DNA of 64,000 bases, taken from assembly GCF_001494595.1 (NCBI RefSeq), contig NZ_LN929907.1:1245468-1309467 (forward strand), given 5' to 3'. Below the pieces are notes generated by a model that did no database searches, was not told where the DNA came from, and was given only the letters and a program-made list of their open reading frames with translations. The translations under genes and the position numbers were made by a program. Source of the stretch: Mycobacterium sp. M26. Lineage in GTDB: Bacteria; Actinomycetota; Actinomycetes; Mycobacteriales; Mycobacteriaceae. This document shows, piece after piece, positions 46,319-55,777 of the stretch. Numbering within the stretch: position 1 is the first letter of the stretch; each line of letters begins with the position of its first letter.

Positions 46319-47635
46319 ATGAGCAGTACGGATCAGGCCGCCTCGACCGCCGTCTCGGCGCGGCTGTTCGCCGACGCCTGCGAGGTCATTCCCGGCGGGG
46401 TGAACTCCCCGGTGCGGGCCTTCAACTCCGTGGGCGGCACGCCGCGCTACATCACCTCGGCCAACGGCTACTGGCTGACCGACGCCGACGGCAACCGCTA
46501 TGTCGACCTGGTGTGCTCCTGGGGTCCGATGATCCTGGGTCATGCGCACCCGGCCGTCGTGGAGGCGGTGCAACGGACGGCGGCCAACGGGCTGTCGTTC
46601 GGGGCCCCGACACCGGGGGAGACCGACCTGGCCGCCGAGATCGTGGCACGGGTGGCACCGGTCGAGCGGGTGCGGCTGGTGAACTCCGGCACCGAGGCCA
46701 CCATGAGTGCGGTGCGGCTGGCCCGCGGGTTCACCGGCCGCTCGAAGGTGATCAAGTTCTCCGGCTGCTATCACGGTCACGTCGATGCGCTGCTGGCCGA
46801 CGCCGGCTCCGGGGTGGCCACGCTGGGCCTGCCGTCCTCGCCGGGTGTCACCGGCGCCACCGCCGCGGATACGATCGTGTTGCCCTACAACGATATTGCT
46901 GCGGTGGAAGAGTCGTTCGCCAAGTTCGGGGACACCATCGCCGCGGTGATCACCGAAGCCAGCCCGGGCAACATGGGTGCGGTCGCACCGCTGCCCGGAT
47001 ACAACGCCGCGCTGCGCCGGATCACCGCTGAGCATGGGTCGCTGCTGATCATCGACGAGGTGATGACCGGCTTCCGGATCAGCCGAAGTGGTTGGTACGG
47101 AGTCGATCCCGTGGACGCGGACCTGTTCACCTTCGGCAAGGTGATGAGCGGTGGGCTACCGGCCGCCGCGTTTGGTGGCCGCCGCGACGTGATGGAACGC
47201 CTGGCTCCGCTCGGGCCGGTGTACCAGGCCGGCACGCTGTCGGGGAACCCGGTGGCGGTGGCCGCCGGGCTGGCGACGCTGCGCAATGCCGACGACGCGG
47301 TGTACGCGAAACTCAACGCCAACGCCGACCGGCTGGCCGCCCTGCTCACCGAGGCGCTCACCGATGCCGGTGTCACCCACCAGGTAGCCCGGGCGGGCAG
47401 CTTCCTGTCGGTGTTCTTCGCCGAGGAGCCGGTCACCGACTTCGCCTCGGCACGGGCCAGCGAGACCTGGCGCTTCCCCGCGTTCTTCCACGCCCTGCTG
47501 GCCGGCGGGGTGTACGCCCCGCCGAGCGCCTTCGAAACCTGGTTCGTCTCTGCAGTTCTGGATGACGACGCCTTCGATCGGATTGCCGCGGCCCTGCCTG
47601 CCGCGGCCCGGGCAGCCGCGGAGGCCAAGCAATGA
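46319..47635 (+). CDS. hemL: Glutamate-1-semialdehyde 2,1-aminomutase
   Basis: A 438-residue PLP enzyme making 5-aminolevulinate from the HemA product. Motifs: [64 protein letters not shown] and [16 protein letters not shown] with the PLP lysine. It is far from the hemACDB operon but in the usual mycobacterial place. ATG 46319; GTG 46313 is possible. It overlaps the phosphatase gene by four bases. Confidence 0.96.
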   Translation: MSSTDQAASTAVSARLFADACEVIPGGVNSPVRAFNSVGGTPRYITSANGYWLTDADGNRYVDLVCSWGPMILGHAHPAVVEAVQRTAANGLSFGAPTPGETDLAAEIVARVAPVERVRLVNSGTEATMSAVRLARGFTGRSKVIKFSGCYHGHVDALLADAGSGVATLGLPSSPGVTGATAADTIVLPYNDIAAVEESFAKFGDTIAAVITEASPGNMGAVAPLPGYNAALRRITAEHGSLLIIDEVMTGFRISRSGWYGVDPVDADLFTFGKVMSGGLPAAAFGGRRDVMERLAPLGPVYQAGTLSGNPVAVAAGLATLRNADDAVYAKLNANADRLAALLTEALTDAGVTHQVARAGSFLSVFFAEEPVTDFASARASETWRFPAFFHALLAGGVYAPPSAFETWFVSAVLDDDAFDRIAAALPAAARAAAEAKQ

Positions 47636-48240
47636 CAGACCGGACCACCGTGCACGTCATGCGTCACGGCGAGGTCTACAACCCGCAGGGCATCCTCTAC
47701 GGCCGCCTGCCGGACTTCCACCTGTCCGACCGCGGCCGTGCGCAGGCCGAGGCGGTGGCCAGCTGGCTGGCCAGCCGCGACATCGTCTATGTGGTGGCCT
47801 CACCGCTGGAGCGCGCCCAGGAGACCGCCGCCCCGATCGCCGCCCACCACGGCCTGGATGTCGACGTCGACGCCGAACTCATCGAGTCGCTCAACGTGTT
47901 CCAGGGCGAGAAGGTCTCCCCTGGTGACGGCGCCCTGCGCGACCCGCGCAACTGGTGGCACCTGCGCAATCCACGTCAGCCGTCCTGGGGTGAGCCCTAC
48001 CACCAGATCGCGGTCCGGATGAAGGCTGCCGTGGACCGGGCCCGGACCAAGGCCACCGGCCATGAAGCGGTCTGCGTCAGCCACCAGCTGCCGGTGGAGA
48101 CGCTGCGCCGCGCGATGAACGACCAACCGCTGCATCATTTCCCGACCCGCCGGTTGTGCAACCTGGCGTCGCTGACATCGTTCTACTTCGACGGCGACGA
48201 GTATGTCGGCTGGGGCTACGCGGAGCTCGGCGGGCGGTGA
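47632..48240 (+). CDS. Histidine phosphatase family protein (Rv0525-like)
   Basis: A 202-residue phosphoglycerate-mutase-like phosphatase. Catalytic motifs: [35 protein letters not shown] and [15 protein letters not shown] with the second histidine. The GILYGR loop differs from glycolytic mutases, so it is more likely a phosphatase of unknown substrate. It overlaps both hemL and the TlpA-like gene by four bases and is thus part of the hemL-cytochrome biogenesis operon. Confidence 0.88.
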   Translation: MTDRTTVHVMRHGEVYNPQGILYGRLPDFHLSDRGRAQAEAVASWLASRDIVYVVASPLERAQETAAPIAAHHGLDVDVDAELIESLNVFQGEKVSPGDGALRDPRNWWHLRNPRQPSWGEPYHQIAVRMKAAVDRARTKATGHEAVCVSHQLPVETLRRAMNDQPLHHFPTRRLCNLASLTSFYFDGDEYVGWGYAELGGR

Positions 48241-48839
48241 AGCGGCTGGCGGTCCTCCTGGTGGCGGCGGCGGTACTGGCCGGCTGCTCCACCGGTGACG
48301 ACGCCGTCGCCCAGGGTGGGACGTTCGAGTTCGTCGCACCGGGCGGTAAGACCGACATCTTCTACGACCCGCCGGCCAGCCGGGGCACCCCCGGTCCGCT
48401 GTCGGGTCCGGAGCTGATGGACCCGTCGAAGACGATCTCGCTCAACGATTTCCAGGGCAAGGTCGTCGTCGTCAACGTATGGGGCCAGTGGTGCGGTCCG
48501 TGCCGGTCCGAGATCACCCAGTTGGAGAAGGTCTACAACCAGACCCGCGACCTCGGGGTCGCCTTCCTCGGTATCGACGTGCGCGACAATGACATCAGCG
48601 CACCGCAGGACTTCGTGGTCGACCGCAAGGTGACGTTCCCGTCCATCTACGACCCCGCGATGCGCACCATGATCGCGTTCGGCGGCAAGTACCCGACCAC
48701 CGTCATCCCGTCGACGATCGTCCTGGATCGCGAACACCGGGTGGCCGCGGTCTTTCTGCGCGAACTGCTGGCCGAGGATCTGCTGCCCGTCGTGCAGCGG
48801 CTCGCGGCCGAACCGGCGCCGAAACCTGCAGCGCCATGA
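48237..48839 (+). CDS. TlpA/ResA-type thioredoxin-like lipoprotein (Rv0526-like)
   Basis: A 200-residue exported thiol-disulfide oxidoreductase. The signal peptide LAVLLVAAAVLAGC ends in a lipobox (LAGC), making it a membrane-anchored lipoprotein. The thioredoxin domain contains NVWGQWCGPCRSEI (WCGPC active site) and cis-proline VIPSTIVLD. In the System II pathway it keeps apocytochrome c haem-binding cysteines reduced, with electrons from CcdA encoded next. GTG 48237. Confidence 0.92.
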   Translation: MKRLAVLLVAAAVLAGCSTGDDAVAQGGTFEFVAPGGKTDIFYDPPASRGTPGPLSGPELMDPSKTISLNDFQGKVVVVNVWGQWCGPCRSEITQLEKVYNQTRDLGVAFLGIDVRDNDISAPQDFVVDRKVTFPSIYDPAMRTMIAFGGKYPTTVIPSTIVLDREHRVAAVFLRELLAEDLLPVVQRLAAEPAPKPAAP

Positions 48840-49615
48840 CCGGATTCGCCGAGACCGCCGCTGCGGGCCCGCTGCTGCTGGCTCTCGGTGTCTGCGTGCT
48901 CGCCGGACTGGTCTCCTTCGCCTCGCCGTGCGTGGTGCCGCTGGTGCCGGGCTACCTGTCGTATCTGGCGGCCGTCGTCGGAGTCGACGACCTCGATGCA
49001 GCCACCGGTCAGGTGGCGATCAAAACCCAGCGCTGGCGGGTCGCCGGGTCGGCCCTGCTGTTCGTCGCCGGTTTCACCGCCGTGTTCGTGCTGGGGACCG
49101 TCGCCGTGCTCGGCATGACGACCACACTGATCACCAATCAGATTCTGCTGCAACGGGTCGGCGGTGTGCTGACGATTCTGATGGGCCTGGTGTTCATCGG
49201 TTTCGTGCCCGCCCTGCAGCGTCAGGCCCGGTTCACCCCGCGCCGGCTGGCCGGCCTGGCCGGCGCCCCACTGCTGGGTGCGGTGTTCGGCCTGGGTTGG
49301 ACGCCGTGCCTGGGGCCCACGCTGACCGGTGTGATCACCGTCGCCTCGGCCACCGACGGCGCCAATGTGGCCCGCGGGGTGGCGCTGGTGATCGCCTACT
49401 GCCTGGGCCTGGGTATCCCGTTCGTCCTGCTGGCGCTCGGATCAGGCTGGGCGGTCAACGGATTCGGGTGGCTGCGCCGCCATACCCGGGCCATCCAGAT
49501 CTTCGGCGGCCTGCTGCTGATCGCCGTCGGCCTGGCCCTGGTGACCGGATTGTGGAACGACTTCATCTCCTGGGTGCGCGATGCGTTCGTCTCCGACGTG
49601 AGGCTGCCGATATGA
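48836..49615 (+). CDS. ccdA: Cytochrome c biogenesis membrane protein CcdA
   Basis: A 259-residue six-helix membrane protein carrying electrons from cytoplasmic thioredoxin to extracytoplasmic TlpA/ResA. The two functional cysteines lie in FASPCVVPLVPGYLSYL and GWTPCLGPTLTGV, in helices 1 and 4. ATG 48836 overlaps the TlpA-like gene by four bases, and its stop overlaps the resB ATG. Confidence 0.95.
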   Translation: MTGFAETAAAGPLLLALGVCVLAGLVSFASPCVVPLVPGYLSYLAAVVGVDDLDAATGQVAIKTQRWRVAGSALLFVAGFTAVFVLGTVAVLGMTTTLITNQILLQRVGGVLTILMGLVFIGFVPALQRQARFTPRRLAGLAGAPLLGAVFGLGWTPCLGPTLTGVITVASATDGANVARGVALVIAYCLGLGIPFVLLALGSGWAVNGFGWLRRHTRAIQIFGGLLLIAVGLALVTGLWNDFISWVRDAFVSDVRLPI

Positions 49616-51243
49616 CCCTTACCTCCCCGCGAGCAGACGCAAACTCGCACAAAACGGGCTCTCCGAGTGCGATTTTGCGTCTGCTCGCGCGGTGGGCGCG
49701 GGCTGGTTGGCGCGCGCTGACTTCGATGGGCACCGCGCTGGTGCTGCTGTTTCTGCTCGCACTGGCCGCCGTCCCCGGTGCACTGCTGCCGCAGCGCAGC
49801 CTCAACGACGCCAAGGTCGAGCAGTACATCGCCGACCACACCGTCATCGGACCCTGGCTGAACCGGCTGCAGTTCTTCGAGGTGTTCTCCAGCTTCTGGT
49901 TCACCTCCATCTACGTGCTGCTGTTCATCTCGCTGGTCGGCTGCCTCACGCCGCGAATGATCGAACACGCCCGAACCCTGCGCTCCACCCCGGTTCCCGC
50001 CCCGCGCAACCTGTCCCGGCTACCGAAGTTCGCCGAGGCCGATCTCACCGGCACCCCGGAGTCCGTCGCCGAGTCCATCAGCGGGCGGCTCACCGGCTGG
50101 CGGCGCGTCACCCGCCAAGACGGCGAGGTCGCAGAGATCTCAGCTGAGAAGGGCTACCTGCGCGAGTTCGGCAACATCGTCTTCCACTTCTCGCTGCTCG
50201 GTCTGCTGGTCGCCATCGCGGTGGGCAAGCTCTTCGGTTACGAGGGCAACGTCATCGTCATCGCCAACGGCGGCCCGGGCTTCTGCTCGGCATCGCCGGC
50301 CGCGTTCGACTCGTTCCGCGCGGGTAACAACGTCGACGGCACCTCGCTGTACCCGATGTGCATCAAGGTCAACGACTTCCAGGCGCGCTATCTCCCCGGC
50401 GGGCAGGCCACCTCGTTCGCGTCGAACATCGAGTACCAGGCCGGCCAGGATCTGGTCACCAACACCTGGCAGCCGTACCGCCTCGAGGTCAACCATCCGT
50501 TGCGCATCGGCGGTGACCGGGTCTACCTGCAGGGCCACGGCTACGCACCGACGTTCACCGTCACGTTCCCCAACGGGCAGAAGCGCACCCAGACCCTGCA
50601 GTGGCGGCCTGATGATCCGCGCACGCTGCTGTCCTCCGGGGTGATCCGGGTGGACCCGCCCGGCGGGATGTACCCCGATGCCACCGAGCGGCGCAAGCAC
50701 CAGCTGGCGATCATGGGCCTGTTCGCCCCCACCGCCGAGTTCGACGGCACCCTGCTCTCCTCGAGCTACCCCGCACTCAACGACCCCGCGGTTGCCATCG
50801 ACATCTACCGGGGTGACACCGGGCTGGACACCGGACGTCCGCAGTCACTGTTCACCCTCGACCACCGGCTGCTCGAGCAGAAGCGGCTCACCAAGGTCAA
50901 GCGCGTCAACCTGCGCCAGGGCGAAGAGGTGCGGCTCGACGACGGCACCGTGGTGCGCTTCGACAGCGCCACCCCGTTCGTCAACCTGCAGGTGTCCCAC
51001 GACCCGGGCCAGGTGTGGGTGCTGGTGTTCGCGATGTCGATGATGGCTGGCCTGCTGGTGTCGCTGATCGTGCGGCGCCGGCGGGTGTGGGCCAGGATTG
51101 AACCTCACGCAGGGGCGCCCGGTACGGTAAAGGTCGAGCTAGGCGGTCTGGCCCGCACCGACAACTCCGGCTGGGGCAACGAGTTCGAAAAGCTCACGGA
51201 GCGGTTGTTGACGGACCCGGCGCCGTCGAAAGAGAAGGTCTGA
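49612..51243 (+). CDS. resB: Cytochrome c biogenesis protein ResB
   Basis: A 543-residue membrane protein forming the haem-handling complex with CcsA. Helices: SMGTALVLLFLLALAAVPGALL, SFWFTSIYVLLFISLVGCL, NIVFHFSLLGLLVAIAVGKLF and a C-terminal VWVLVFAMSMMAGLLVSLIV. A large extracytoplasmic domain lies between helices 3 and 4. Residues 6-26 are encoded by a 60-bp inverted repeat (49629-49688), so this N-terminal stretch looks like an insertion; conserved ResB sequence begins around residue 28. ATG 49612 overlaps ccdA. Confidence 0.93.
   Translation: MTLTSPRADANSHKTGSPSAILRLLARWARAGWRALTSMGTALVLLFLLALAAVPGALLPQRSLNDAKVEQYIADHTVIGPWLNRLQFFEVFSSFWFTSIYVLLFISLVGCLTPRMIEHARTLRSTPVPAPRNLSRLPKFAEADLTGTPESVAESISGRLTGWRRVTRQDGEVAEISAEKGYLREFGNIVFHFSLLGLLVAIAVGKLFGYEGNVIVIANGGPGFCSASPAAFDSFRAGNNVDGTSLYPMCIKVNDFQARYLPGGQATSFASNIEYQAGQDLVTNTWQPYRLEVNHPLRIGGDRVYLQGHGYAPTFTVTFPNGQKRTQTLQWRPDDPRTLLSSGVIRVDPPGGMYPDATERRKHQLAIMGLFAPTAEFDGTLLSSSYPALNDPAVAIDIYRGDTGLDTGRPQSLFTLDHRLLEQKRLTKVKRVNLRQGEEVRLDDGTVVRFDSATPFVNLQVSHDPGQVWVLVFAMSMMAGLLVSLIVRRRRVWARIEPHAGAPGTVKVELGGLARTDNSGWGNEFEKLTERLLTDPAPSKEKV
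49629..49688. repeat. 60-bp inverted repeat C inside the resB coding region
   Basis: The arm GCGAGCAGACGCAAA (49629-49643), extended to 22 bases with one mismatch, is complemented by TTTGCGTCTGCTCGC at 49674-49688. Its length is divisible by three, and it is read in frame as residues 6-26 of ResB. The loop contains GGGCTCT, also found in the loop of repeat E. An mRNA hairpin this close to the start codon could affect translation. Confidence 0.75.
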
Positions 51244-51245
51244 TC

Positions 51246-52220
51246 GTGAATACCGAACATATCGACATCGGCCTGGCCCGGTACTCCGACTGGGCGTTCA
51301 CCTCGTCGATCGTCGTGCTCGTCGGCGCGCTGCTGCTGCTGGCGGTCGAGCTGGCCTACAGCCGCGGCCGCAAGGTGGAGGCCCGTGAGCTGGTTGGGGC
51401 GGCGGTGACCGCCGACAGCGACCGGCCCGGCGTCGTCGTCGACACCCCCAAGCTGTCCACCGACGAACGTGTCGGTAAGGCCGGCCTGGCCCTGGTGTAC
51501 GTCGGTATCGCGCTGCTGTTCGCCTGCATCGTGCTGCGTGGTCTGGCCACCACCCGCGCGCCCTGGGGCAACATGTACGAGTTCATCAACCTGACCAGCT
51601 TCTGCGGACTGGTCGCCGCCGCGGTGGTGCTGCGCAAGCCGCAGTACCGCGCGCTGTGGGTGTTCGTGCTCGTCCCGGTGCTGATCCTGCTGACGGTGTC
51701 CGGCAAGTGGCTCTACACCAACGCCGCACCCGTCATGCCCGCGCTGCAGTCCTACTGGCTGCCGATCCATGTCTCGGTGGTGAGCCTGGGCTCCGGGGTG
51801 TTCCTGGTCGCCGGTGTGGCCAGCATCCTGTTCCTGCTGAGGATGTCGCGCTTCGGCGAACCTGACGCTGACGGTGGCCTCGCTCGGATCGTCGCCAAAC
51901 TGCCCGACGCCCAGACCCTGGACCGCATCGCCTACCGGACCACGATCTTCGCGTTCCCGATCTTCGGCTTCGGTGTGATCTTCGGCGCAATCTGGGCCGA
52001 AGAGGCCTGGGGCCGGTACTGGGGCTGGGACCCCAAGGAGACGGTGTCGTTCATCGCGTGGGTGGTCTACGCCGCCTACCTGCATGCCCGCTCGACGGCT
52101 GGTTGGCGCGACAAGAAGGCCGCCTGGATCAACGTGGTCGGCTTCGTCGCGATGGTGTTCAACCTGTTCTTCATCAACCTGGTCACCGTCGGCCTGCACT
52201 CGTATGCCGGAGTGAGCTGA
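51246..52220 (+). CDS. ccsA: Cytochrome c biogenesis protein CcsA/ResC
   Basis: A 324-residue haem-export and ligation membrane protein. Eight helices; the tryptophan-rich WWD-type motif AEEAWGRYWGWDPKE and conserved histidines in PIHVSVVSLG, AAYLHARST and the C-terminal LHSYAG. Works with ResB to attach haem to cytochrome c. GTG 51246, two bases after resB. Last gene of the hemL-to-ccsA run. Confidence 0.94.
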   Translation: MNTEHIDIGLARYSDWAFTSSIVVLVGALLLLAVELAYSRGRKVEARELVGAAVTADSDRPGVVVDTPKLSTDERVGKAGLALVYVGIALLFACIVLRGLATTRAPWGNMYEFINLTSFCGLVAAAVVLRKPQYRALWVFVLVPVLILLTVSGKWLYTNAAPVMPALQSYWLPIHVSVVSLGSGVFLVAGVASILFLLRMSRFGEPDADGGLARIVAKLPDAQTLDRIAYRTTIFAFPIFGFGVIFGAIWAEEAWGRYWGWDPKETVSFIAWVVYAAYLHARSTAGWRDKKAAWINVVGFVAMVFNLFFINLVTVGLHSYAGVS

Positions 52221-52234
52221 TCCCGCCCTGCGCT

Positions 52235-52240
52235 AGGGTT
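52235..52240 (+). promoter_or_regulatory. Putative -10 box of the MinD-like ATPase gene
   Basis: TAGGGT 56 bases before GTG 52297, so this gene has an untranslated leader and an AGGGGGAA ribosome binding site (52283-52290), in contrast to many leaderless neighbours. Confidence 0.4.
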
Positions 52241-52296
52241 TGGAAGTACTGCACGAGAATCACTCGACCCGAAACGAAAGTCAGGGGGAAGTGCAC

Positions 52297-53475
52297 GTGT
52301 CCGATCAACATGGTCCGCGTCCGGACCGCGAATTGACTGATGCGACAACGGTGTTCCGCGTTCAGCGGTTCTCTGATCCCGCCACGTCGGCTGCCCAGCC
52401 GGAGCCCGACTGGGTGACGGCGACGCCGCCGATCGGTATTCCGCTCGACCCGATCCCGGCAGCGGCGCCGTACTACAACTCCTACGTCAACGAGGTGCCG
52501 CCGGTGCCGTCGTACCGGCCGAGCGTGCCGCCGACGCCGTACCCGGACCTGTCGACCAGCGCACTGCTGCGCCAGGTCAAGCCGCCGCCGTCCTCGGGCT
52601 GGCGCCGGCTGCTGTACCTGGCCTCGGGCAAGCTCATCAACGTCGGCGAGAGCCCACGCGACGCGCAGAACAAGAACCTCGTCGCCCAGGTGAACCGTCC
52701 GCTGCAGGGCTGCTACAAGATCGCGCTGCTGTCGCTGAAGGGTGGCGTCGGCAAGACCACGATCACCGCGACGCTGGGCGGCACGTTCGCCTCCATCCGC
52801 GGTGACCGGGTGATCGCGGTGGACGCCAACCCGGATCGCGGCACGCTGAGCCAGAAGGTGCCGCTGGAAACCCCGGCCACGGTGCGCCACCTGCTGCGCG
52901 ACGCCGAGGGCATCGAGCGCTACAGCGATGTCCGCAGCTACACCTCGCAGGGGCCGAGCCGGCTGGAGGTGCTGGCCTCGGAGAGCGATCCCGCGGTGTC
53001 GCAGGCGTTCAGCGCCGAGGATTACGACCGGGCCGTGGACGTCCTGGAGCGCTTCTACAGCCTGGTGCTCACCGACTGCGGCACCGGGCTGATGCACTCG
53101 GCGATGGCGTCGGTGCTGTCCAAGGCCGACACCCTGATCGTGGTGAGTTCAGGTTCGGTGGACGGCGCGCGCAGCGCCTCGGCCACCCTGGACTGGCTGG
53201 ACGCCCACGGCCATCAGGACCTGGTGCGCCGGTCGGTGTGTGTGATCAATGCGGTGCGACCGCGCTCCGGCAAGGTTGACATGCAGAAGGTCGTCGACCA
53301 TTTCTCGCGGCGCTGCCGGGCGGTGCGCCTGGTGCCGTTCGACCCGCACCTGGAAGAGGGCGCCGAAATCGATCTGGAGCGGCTGCGGCCCAAGACCCGC
53401 ACGGCACTGATCGAACTGGCGGCGGTGGTGGCTGACGGTTTTCCCGCCACCAACCATGACGAGCGGTTCGCCTAA
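52297..53475 (+). CDS. MinD/ParA-family ATPase with a proline-rich N-terminus (Rv0530-like)
   Basis: A 392-residue protein. Residues 1-120 are proline-rich and probably disordered (VPPVPSYRPSVPPTPYP). A deviant Walker A LKGGVGKTT follows (about residue 148), then VIAVDANPDRG and VVSSGSVDGARSA. It resembles the ATPases associated with ESX secretion (EspI-like) as much as ParA; no ParB or centromere-like repeats lie nearby, so chromosome partitioning is unlikely. GTG 52297 is favoured over GTG 52291 because of the spacing to AGGGGGAA. Confidence 0.8.
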   Translation: MSDQHGPRPDRELTDATTVFRVQRFSDPATSAAQPEPDWVTATPPIGIPLDPIPAAAPYYNSYVNEVPPVPSYRPSVPPTPYPDLSTSALLRQVKPPPSSGWRRLLYLASGKLINVGESPRDAQNKNLVAQVNRPLQGCYKIALLSLKGGVGKTTITATLGGTFASIRGDRVIAVDANPDRGTLSQKVPLETPATVRHLLRDAEGIERYSDVRSYTSQGPSRLEVLASESDPAVSQAFSAEDYDRAVDVLERFYSLVLTDCGTGLMHSAMASVLSKADTLIVVSSGSVDGARSASATLDWLDAHGHQDLVRRSVCVINAVRPRSGKVDMQKVVDHFSRRCRAVRLVPFDPHLEEGAEIDLERLRPKTRTALIELAAVVADGFPATNHDERFA

Positions 53476-53645
53476 CGCGGGTTGTTCGGGTTGTTGTTGT
53501 CCCCGCGGCTCAGGCGCCACAGGAAGTCCGGGTCGTCGTCGGGACCGATGACACGCGTTGTCGGGCGGTTCGCCTGCGCGCGCACAGCGCGCCAACCGAC
53601 GTAGACCACCGCGGCGATGATCAGGGCGAGCAGCAGGTACAGCAC
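53472..53645 (-). CDS. 57-residue single-helix membrane protein
   Basis: A short but convincing gene: GTG at 53645 with AAGGAGG six bases upstream, then VLYLLLALIIAAVVYVGWR (membrane helix), AVRAQANRPTTRVIGPDDDP, and a C-terminal DFLWRLSRGDNNNPNNPR and TAG. The DDDPDFLWRL segment looks like a short conserved tail on the cytoplasmic side. Its stop overlaps the TAA of the ATPase gene (CTAA). A minus-strand TATATT at about 18 bases upstream may be its -10 box. Function unknown. Confidence 0.72.
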   Translation of the reverse strand: MLYLLLALIIAAVVYVGWRAVRAQANRPTTRVIGPDDDPDFLWRLSRGDNNNPNNPR

Positions 53646-53679
53646 GACAACCTCCTTGGTCCGAATATACGCGCGTCGG

Positions 53680-53685
53680 TAGGCT
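53680..53685 (+). promoter_or_regulatory. Putative -10 box of the DUF4229 gene
   Basis: TAGGCT, seven bases before GTG 53693: leaderless arrangement. It shares a 47-base gap with the divergent 57-residue gene. Confidence 0.5.
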
Positions 53686-53692
53686 CGGCGCC

Positions 53693-54004
53693 GTGTCAGA
53701 CAATTCGGGCGGCTCTACGGGCCGCATGGTCCGCGACGTCGTCGTGTACACGCTGGCGAGGCTCGTCTTGGTGGTCGCCCTGACCGCTGTGATCTATTAC
53801 TTCGCGCAGCTGATCGGCGTTCATCAGTTCCCGCTCGTGATCGCGATGCTGTTCGCGATCGTCATCGCCCTGCCGTTGGGTATCTGGGTGCTGGCCCCGC
53901 TGCGCAAGCGCGCCACCGCGAGCATCGCGCAGGTCGACGAACGGCGCCGCACCGACCGCGAGCAGTTGCGCGCCCGGCTGCGCGGGGACAAGCCCGACAA
54001 CTAG
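53693..54004 (+). CDS. DUF4229 family membrane protein (Rv0531-like)
   Basis: A 103-residue protein with two membrane helices (VVVYTLARLVLVVALTAVIY and PLVIAMLFAIVIALPLGIWV) and a basic cytoplasmic tail (LRKRATASIAQVDERRRTDR). Fits the small actinobacterial DUF4229 family of unknown function. It is convergent with menA; repeat D lies in the 84-base gap. Confidence 0.8.
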   Translation: MSDNSGGSTGRMVRDVVVYTLARLVLVVALTAVIYYFAQLIGVHQFPLVIAMLFAIVIALPLGIWVLAPLRKRATASIAQVDERRRTDREQLRARLRGDKPDN

Positions 54005-54014
54005 CGGGGCCGGA

Positions 54015-54075
54015 ATCGATTCTGCGGTGAGGGCGGGCTTGAGGCCCGTTTCGACGCCCTGAGCGCAGAATCGAT
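54015..54075. repeat. 61-bp inverted repeat D (variable-arm palindrome)
   Basis: ATCGATTCTGCG (54015-54026) pairs perfectly with CGCAGAATCGAT (54064-54075); further in, the arms extend to 21 bases with two mismatches. It sits between the convergent DUF4229 and menA genes, where a bidirectional terminator would be expected, but no T-run is present. Confidence 0.7.
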
Positions 54076-54088
54076 GCGCGACTGGCGG

Positions 54089-54958
54089 CTAGCCGAGGGC
54101 CAGCGCCACAGCCACCGCGATTGACCACACCAGCATCGTCAGGCCGGTGTCGCGCAGCACCGGGATCAACTCCCGGCCGCCCAGGCCCCGGCGCACCGGG
54201 CCGGCGGCCCGCACCGCCAGCGGCGTGGCGACCAGGCCGGCCGCGCACCACGGCGTGGCGGCGATCAATACCAGGGTCAGGACGCCGGCCAGGCCCAGCA
54301 GCGACTGGTAGAGCACCCGGGTCCGGGCGTCGCCGAGTCGCACCGCCAGCGTGGTCTTGCCCGACACCGTGTCGGTGGGGATGTCGCGCAGGTTGTTGGC
54401 CACCAGCACCGCCGACGACAACGCTCCGGTGGCCACCGCCAGCACGACACCGACCCAGTCGATCCGCAGCGCCTGGGTGTACTGCGTGCCCAGCACGGCG
54501 ACCAGGCCGAAGAACACGAACACCGCGACCTCGCCGAGCCCCGCATAGCCGTAGGGCCGCGATCCGCCGGTGTACAGCCACGCGCCGGCGATACACACCG
54601 CCCCGACCGCGATCAGCCACGGTGCGCTGAGGATCGCCAGGGCCAGCCCGGCGACCGCACCGACGGTGAGGCTCACCACGGCGGCGGTGAGCACCGCGCG
54701 CGGGGTGGCAAGCCTGGACCCGACCAACCGCAGCGGCCCCGAGCGCACGTCGTCGGTGCCGCGGATGCCGTCGGAGTAGTCGTTGGCGTAGTTGACGCCG
54801 ACGATCAGCGCCATCGAAACGGCCAGCGCCAGCAGGGCCTTCCACCAGACAGCCTCGTGCAGCCACGCCGCCGCACCGGTGCCGGCGATCACCGGGGCGA
54901 TCGCGTTGGGCAGGGTCCGCGGCCTGGCCCCCTCGATCCACTGCGCAACGCTTGCCAT
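54089..54958 (-). CDS. menA: 1,4-dihydroxy-2-naphthoate polyprenyltransferase
   Basis: A 289-residue UbiA-family membrane enzyme attaching the isoprenoid chain to dihydroxynaphthoate in menaquinone synthesis. The first Asp motif is [15 protein letters not shown] (N-D-x-x-D) and the second [18 protein letters not shown]. About eight or nine helices. ATG 54958 is preferred ([19 protein letters not shown]); an ATG three codons upstream is possible. It is divergent from the MTA phosphorylase gene across 42 bases. Confidence 0.94.
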   Translation of the reverse strand: MASVAQWIEGARPRTLPNAIAPVIAGTGAAAWLHEAVWWKALLALAVSMALIVGVNYANDYSDGIRGTDDVRSGPLRLVGSRLATPRAVLTAAVVSLTVGAVAGLALAILSAPWLIAVGAVCIAGAWLYTGGSRPYGYAGLGEVAVFVFFGLVAVLGTQYTQALRIDWVGVVLAVATGALSSAVLVANNLRDIPTDTVSGKTTLAVRLGDARTRVLYQSLLGLAGVLTLVLIAATPWCAAGLVATPLAVRAAGPVRRGLGGRELIPVLRDTGLTMLVWSIAVAVALALG

Positions 54959-55000
54959 GCCCGACATCGTCGCACGCAGCGAATGGCCCACAATGGTCGG

Positions 55001-55777
55001 ATGATCGGAGTCATCGGCGGCAGCGGCTTCTACAGCTTCTTCGGTGCCGACGCCCGCAGCGTCAACCTGGACACCCCCTACGGCGAACCCAGTGCGCCGA
55101 TCACCGTGGGCCGGGTGGGGGAGCACGAGGTCGCGTTCCTGCCGCGGCACGGTCTGAGCCACGAGTTCTCGCCGCACACGGTGCCCTACCGCGCCAACAT
55201 GTGGGCGCTGCGTGCCCTCGGGGTGCGACGGGTGTTCGGGCCGTGCGCGGTCGGCAGCCTGACCCGCGATCTGGGGCCCGGTTCGATCGTCGTCCCCGAC
55301 CAGCTCGTCGACCGCACCCGCGGCCGCGCCGACACCTACTTCGATTCCGGCGGCATCCATGTCGGCTTCGCCGACCCGTACTGCCCGACGCTGCGCGCCG
55401 CCGCCACCGACCTGCCCGGCGTGATCGACGGCGGCACCATGGTGGTGGTGCAGGGCCCCCGGTTCTCCACTCGTGCGGAAAGCCAGTGGTTCGCCCGCCA
55501 GGGCTTCACCCTGATCAACATGACCGGCTATCCCGAGGCGGTGCTGGCCCGCGAGCTGGAGATGTGCTACGCCGCAATCGCTTTGGTGACCGATCTCGAC
55601 GCCGGGATCGACGTCGGGGCCGGGGTGCGGGCGGTCGACGTCTTCGCCGAGTTCGAGAAGAACCTGGTGCCGTTCAAGAAGCTGGTGCACGAGGCGATCG
55701 ATCAGGTGGCCTCCGAACGGGTCTGCACCCACTGCCTGGCCCACGAAGGTGTCGAGCTGCCCTTCGACCTGCCGTGA
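55001..55777 (+). CDS. mtnP: S-methyl-5'-thioadenosine phosphorylase
   Basis: A 258-residue PNP-family enzyme splitting methylthioadenosine into adenine and methylthioribose-1-phosphate, part of methionine salvage. Motifs: [47 protein letters not shown] and [19 protein letters not shown]. Annotated pnp in M. tuberculosis (Rv0535), but its motifs are those of MTA phosphorylases. ATG 55001; the stop overlaps the next GTG by four bases. Confidence 0.92.
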   Translation: MIGVIGGSGFYSFFGADARSVNLDTPYGEPSAPITVGRVGEHEVAFLPRHGLSHEFSPHTVPYRANMWALRALGVRRVFGPCAVGSLTRDLGPGSIVVPDQLVDRTRGRADTYFDSGGIHVGFADPYCPTLRAAATDLPGVIDGGTMVVVQGPRFSTRAESQWFARQGFTLINMTGYPEAVLARELEMCYAAIALVTDLDAGIDVGAGVRAVDVFAEFEKNLVPFKKLVHEAIDQVASERVCTHCLAHEGVELPFDLP

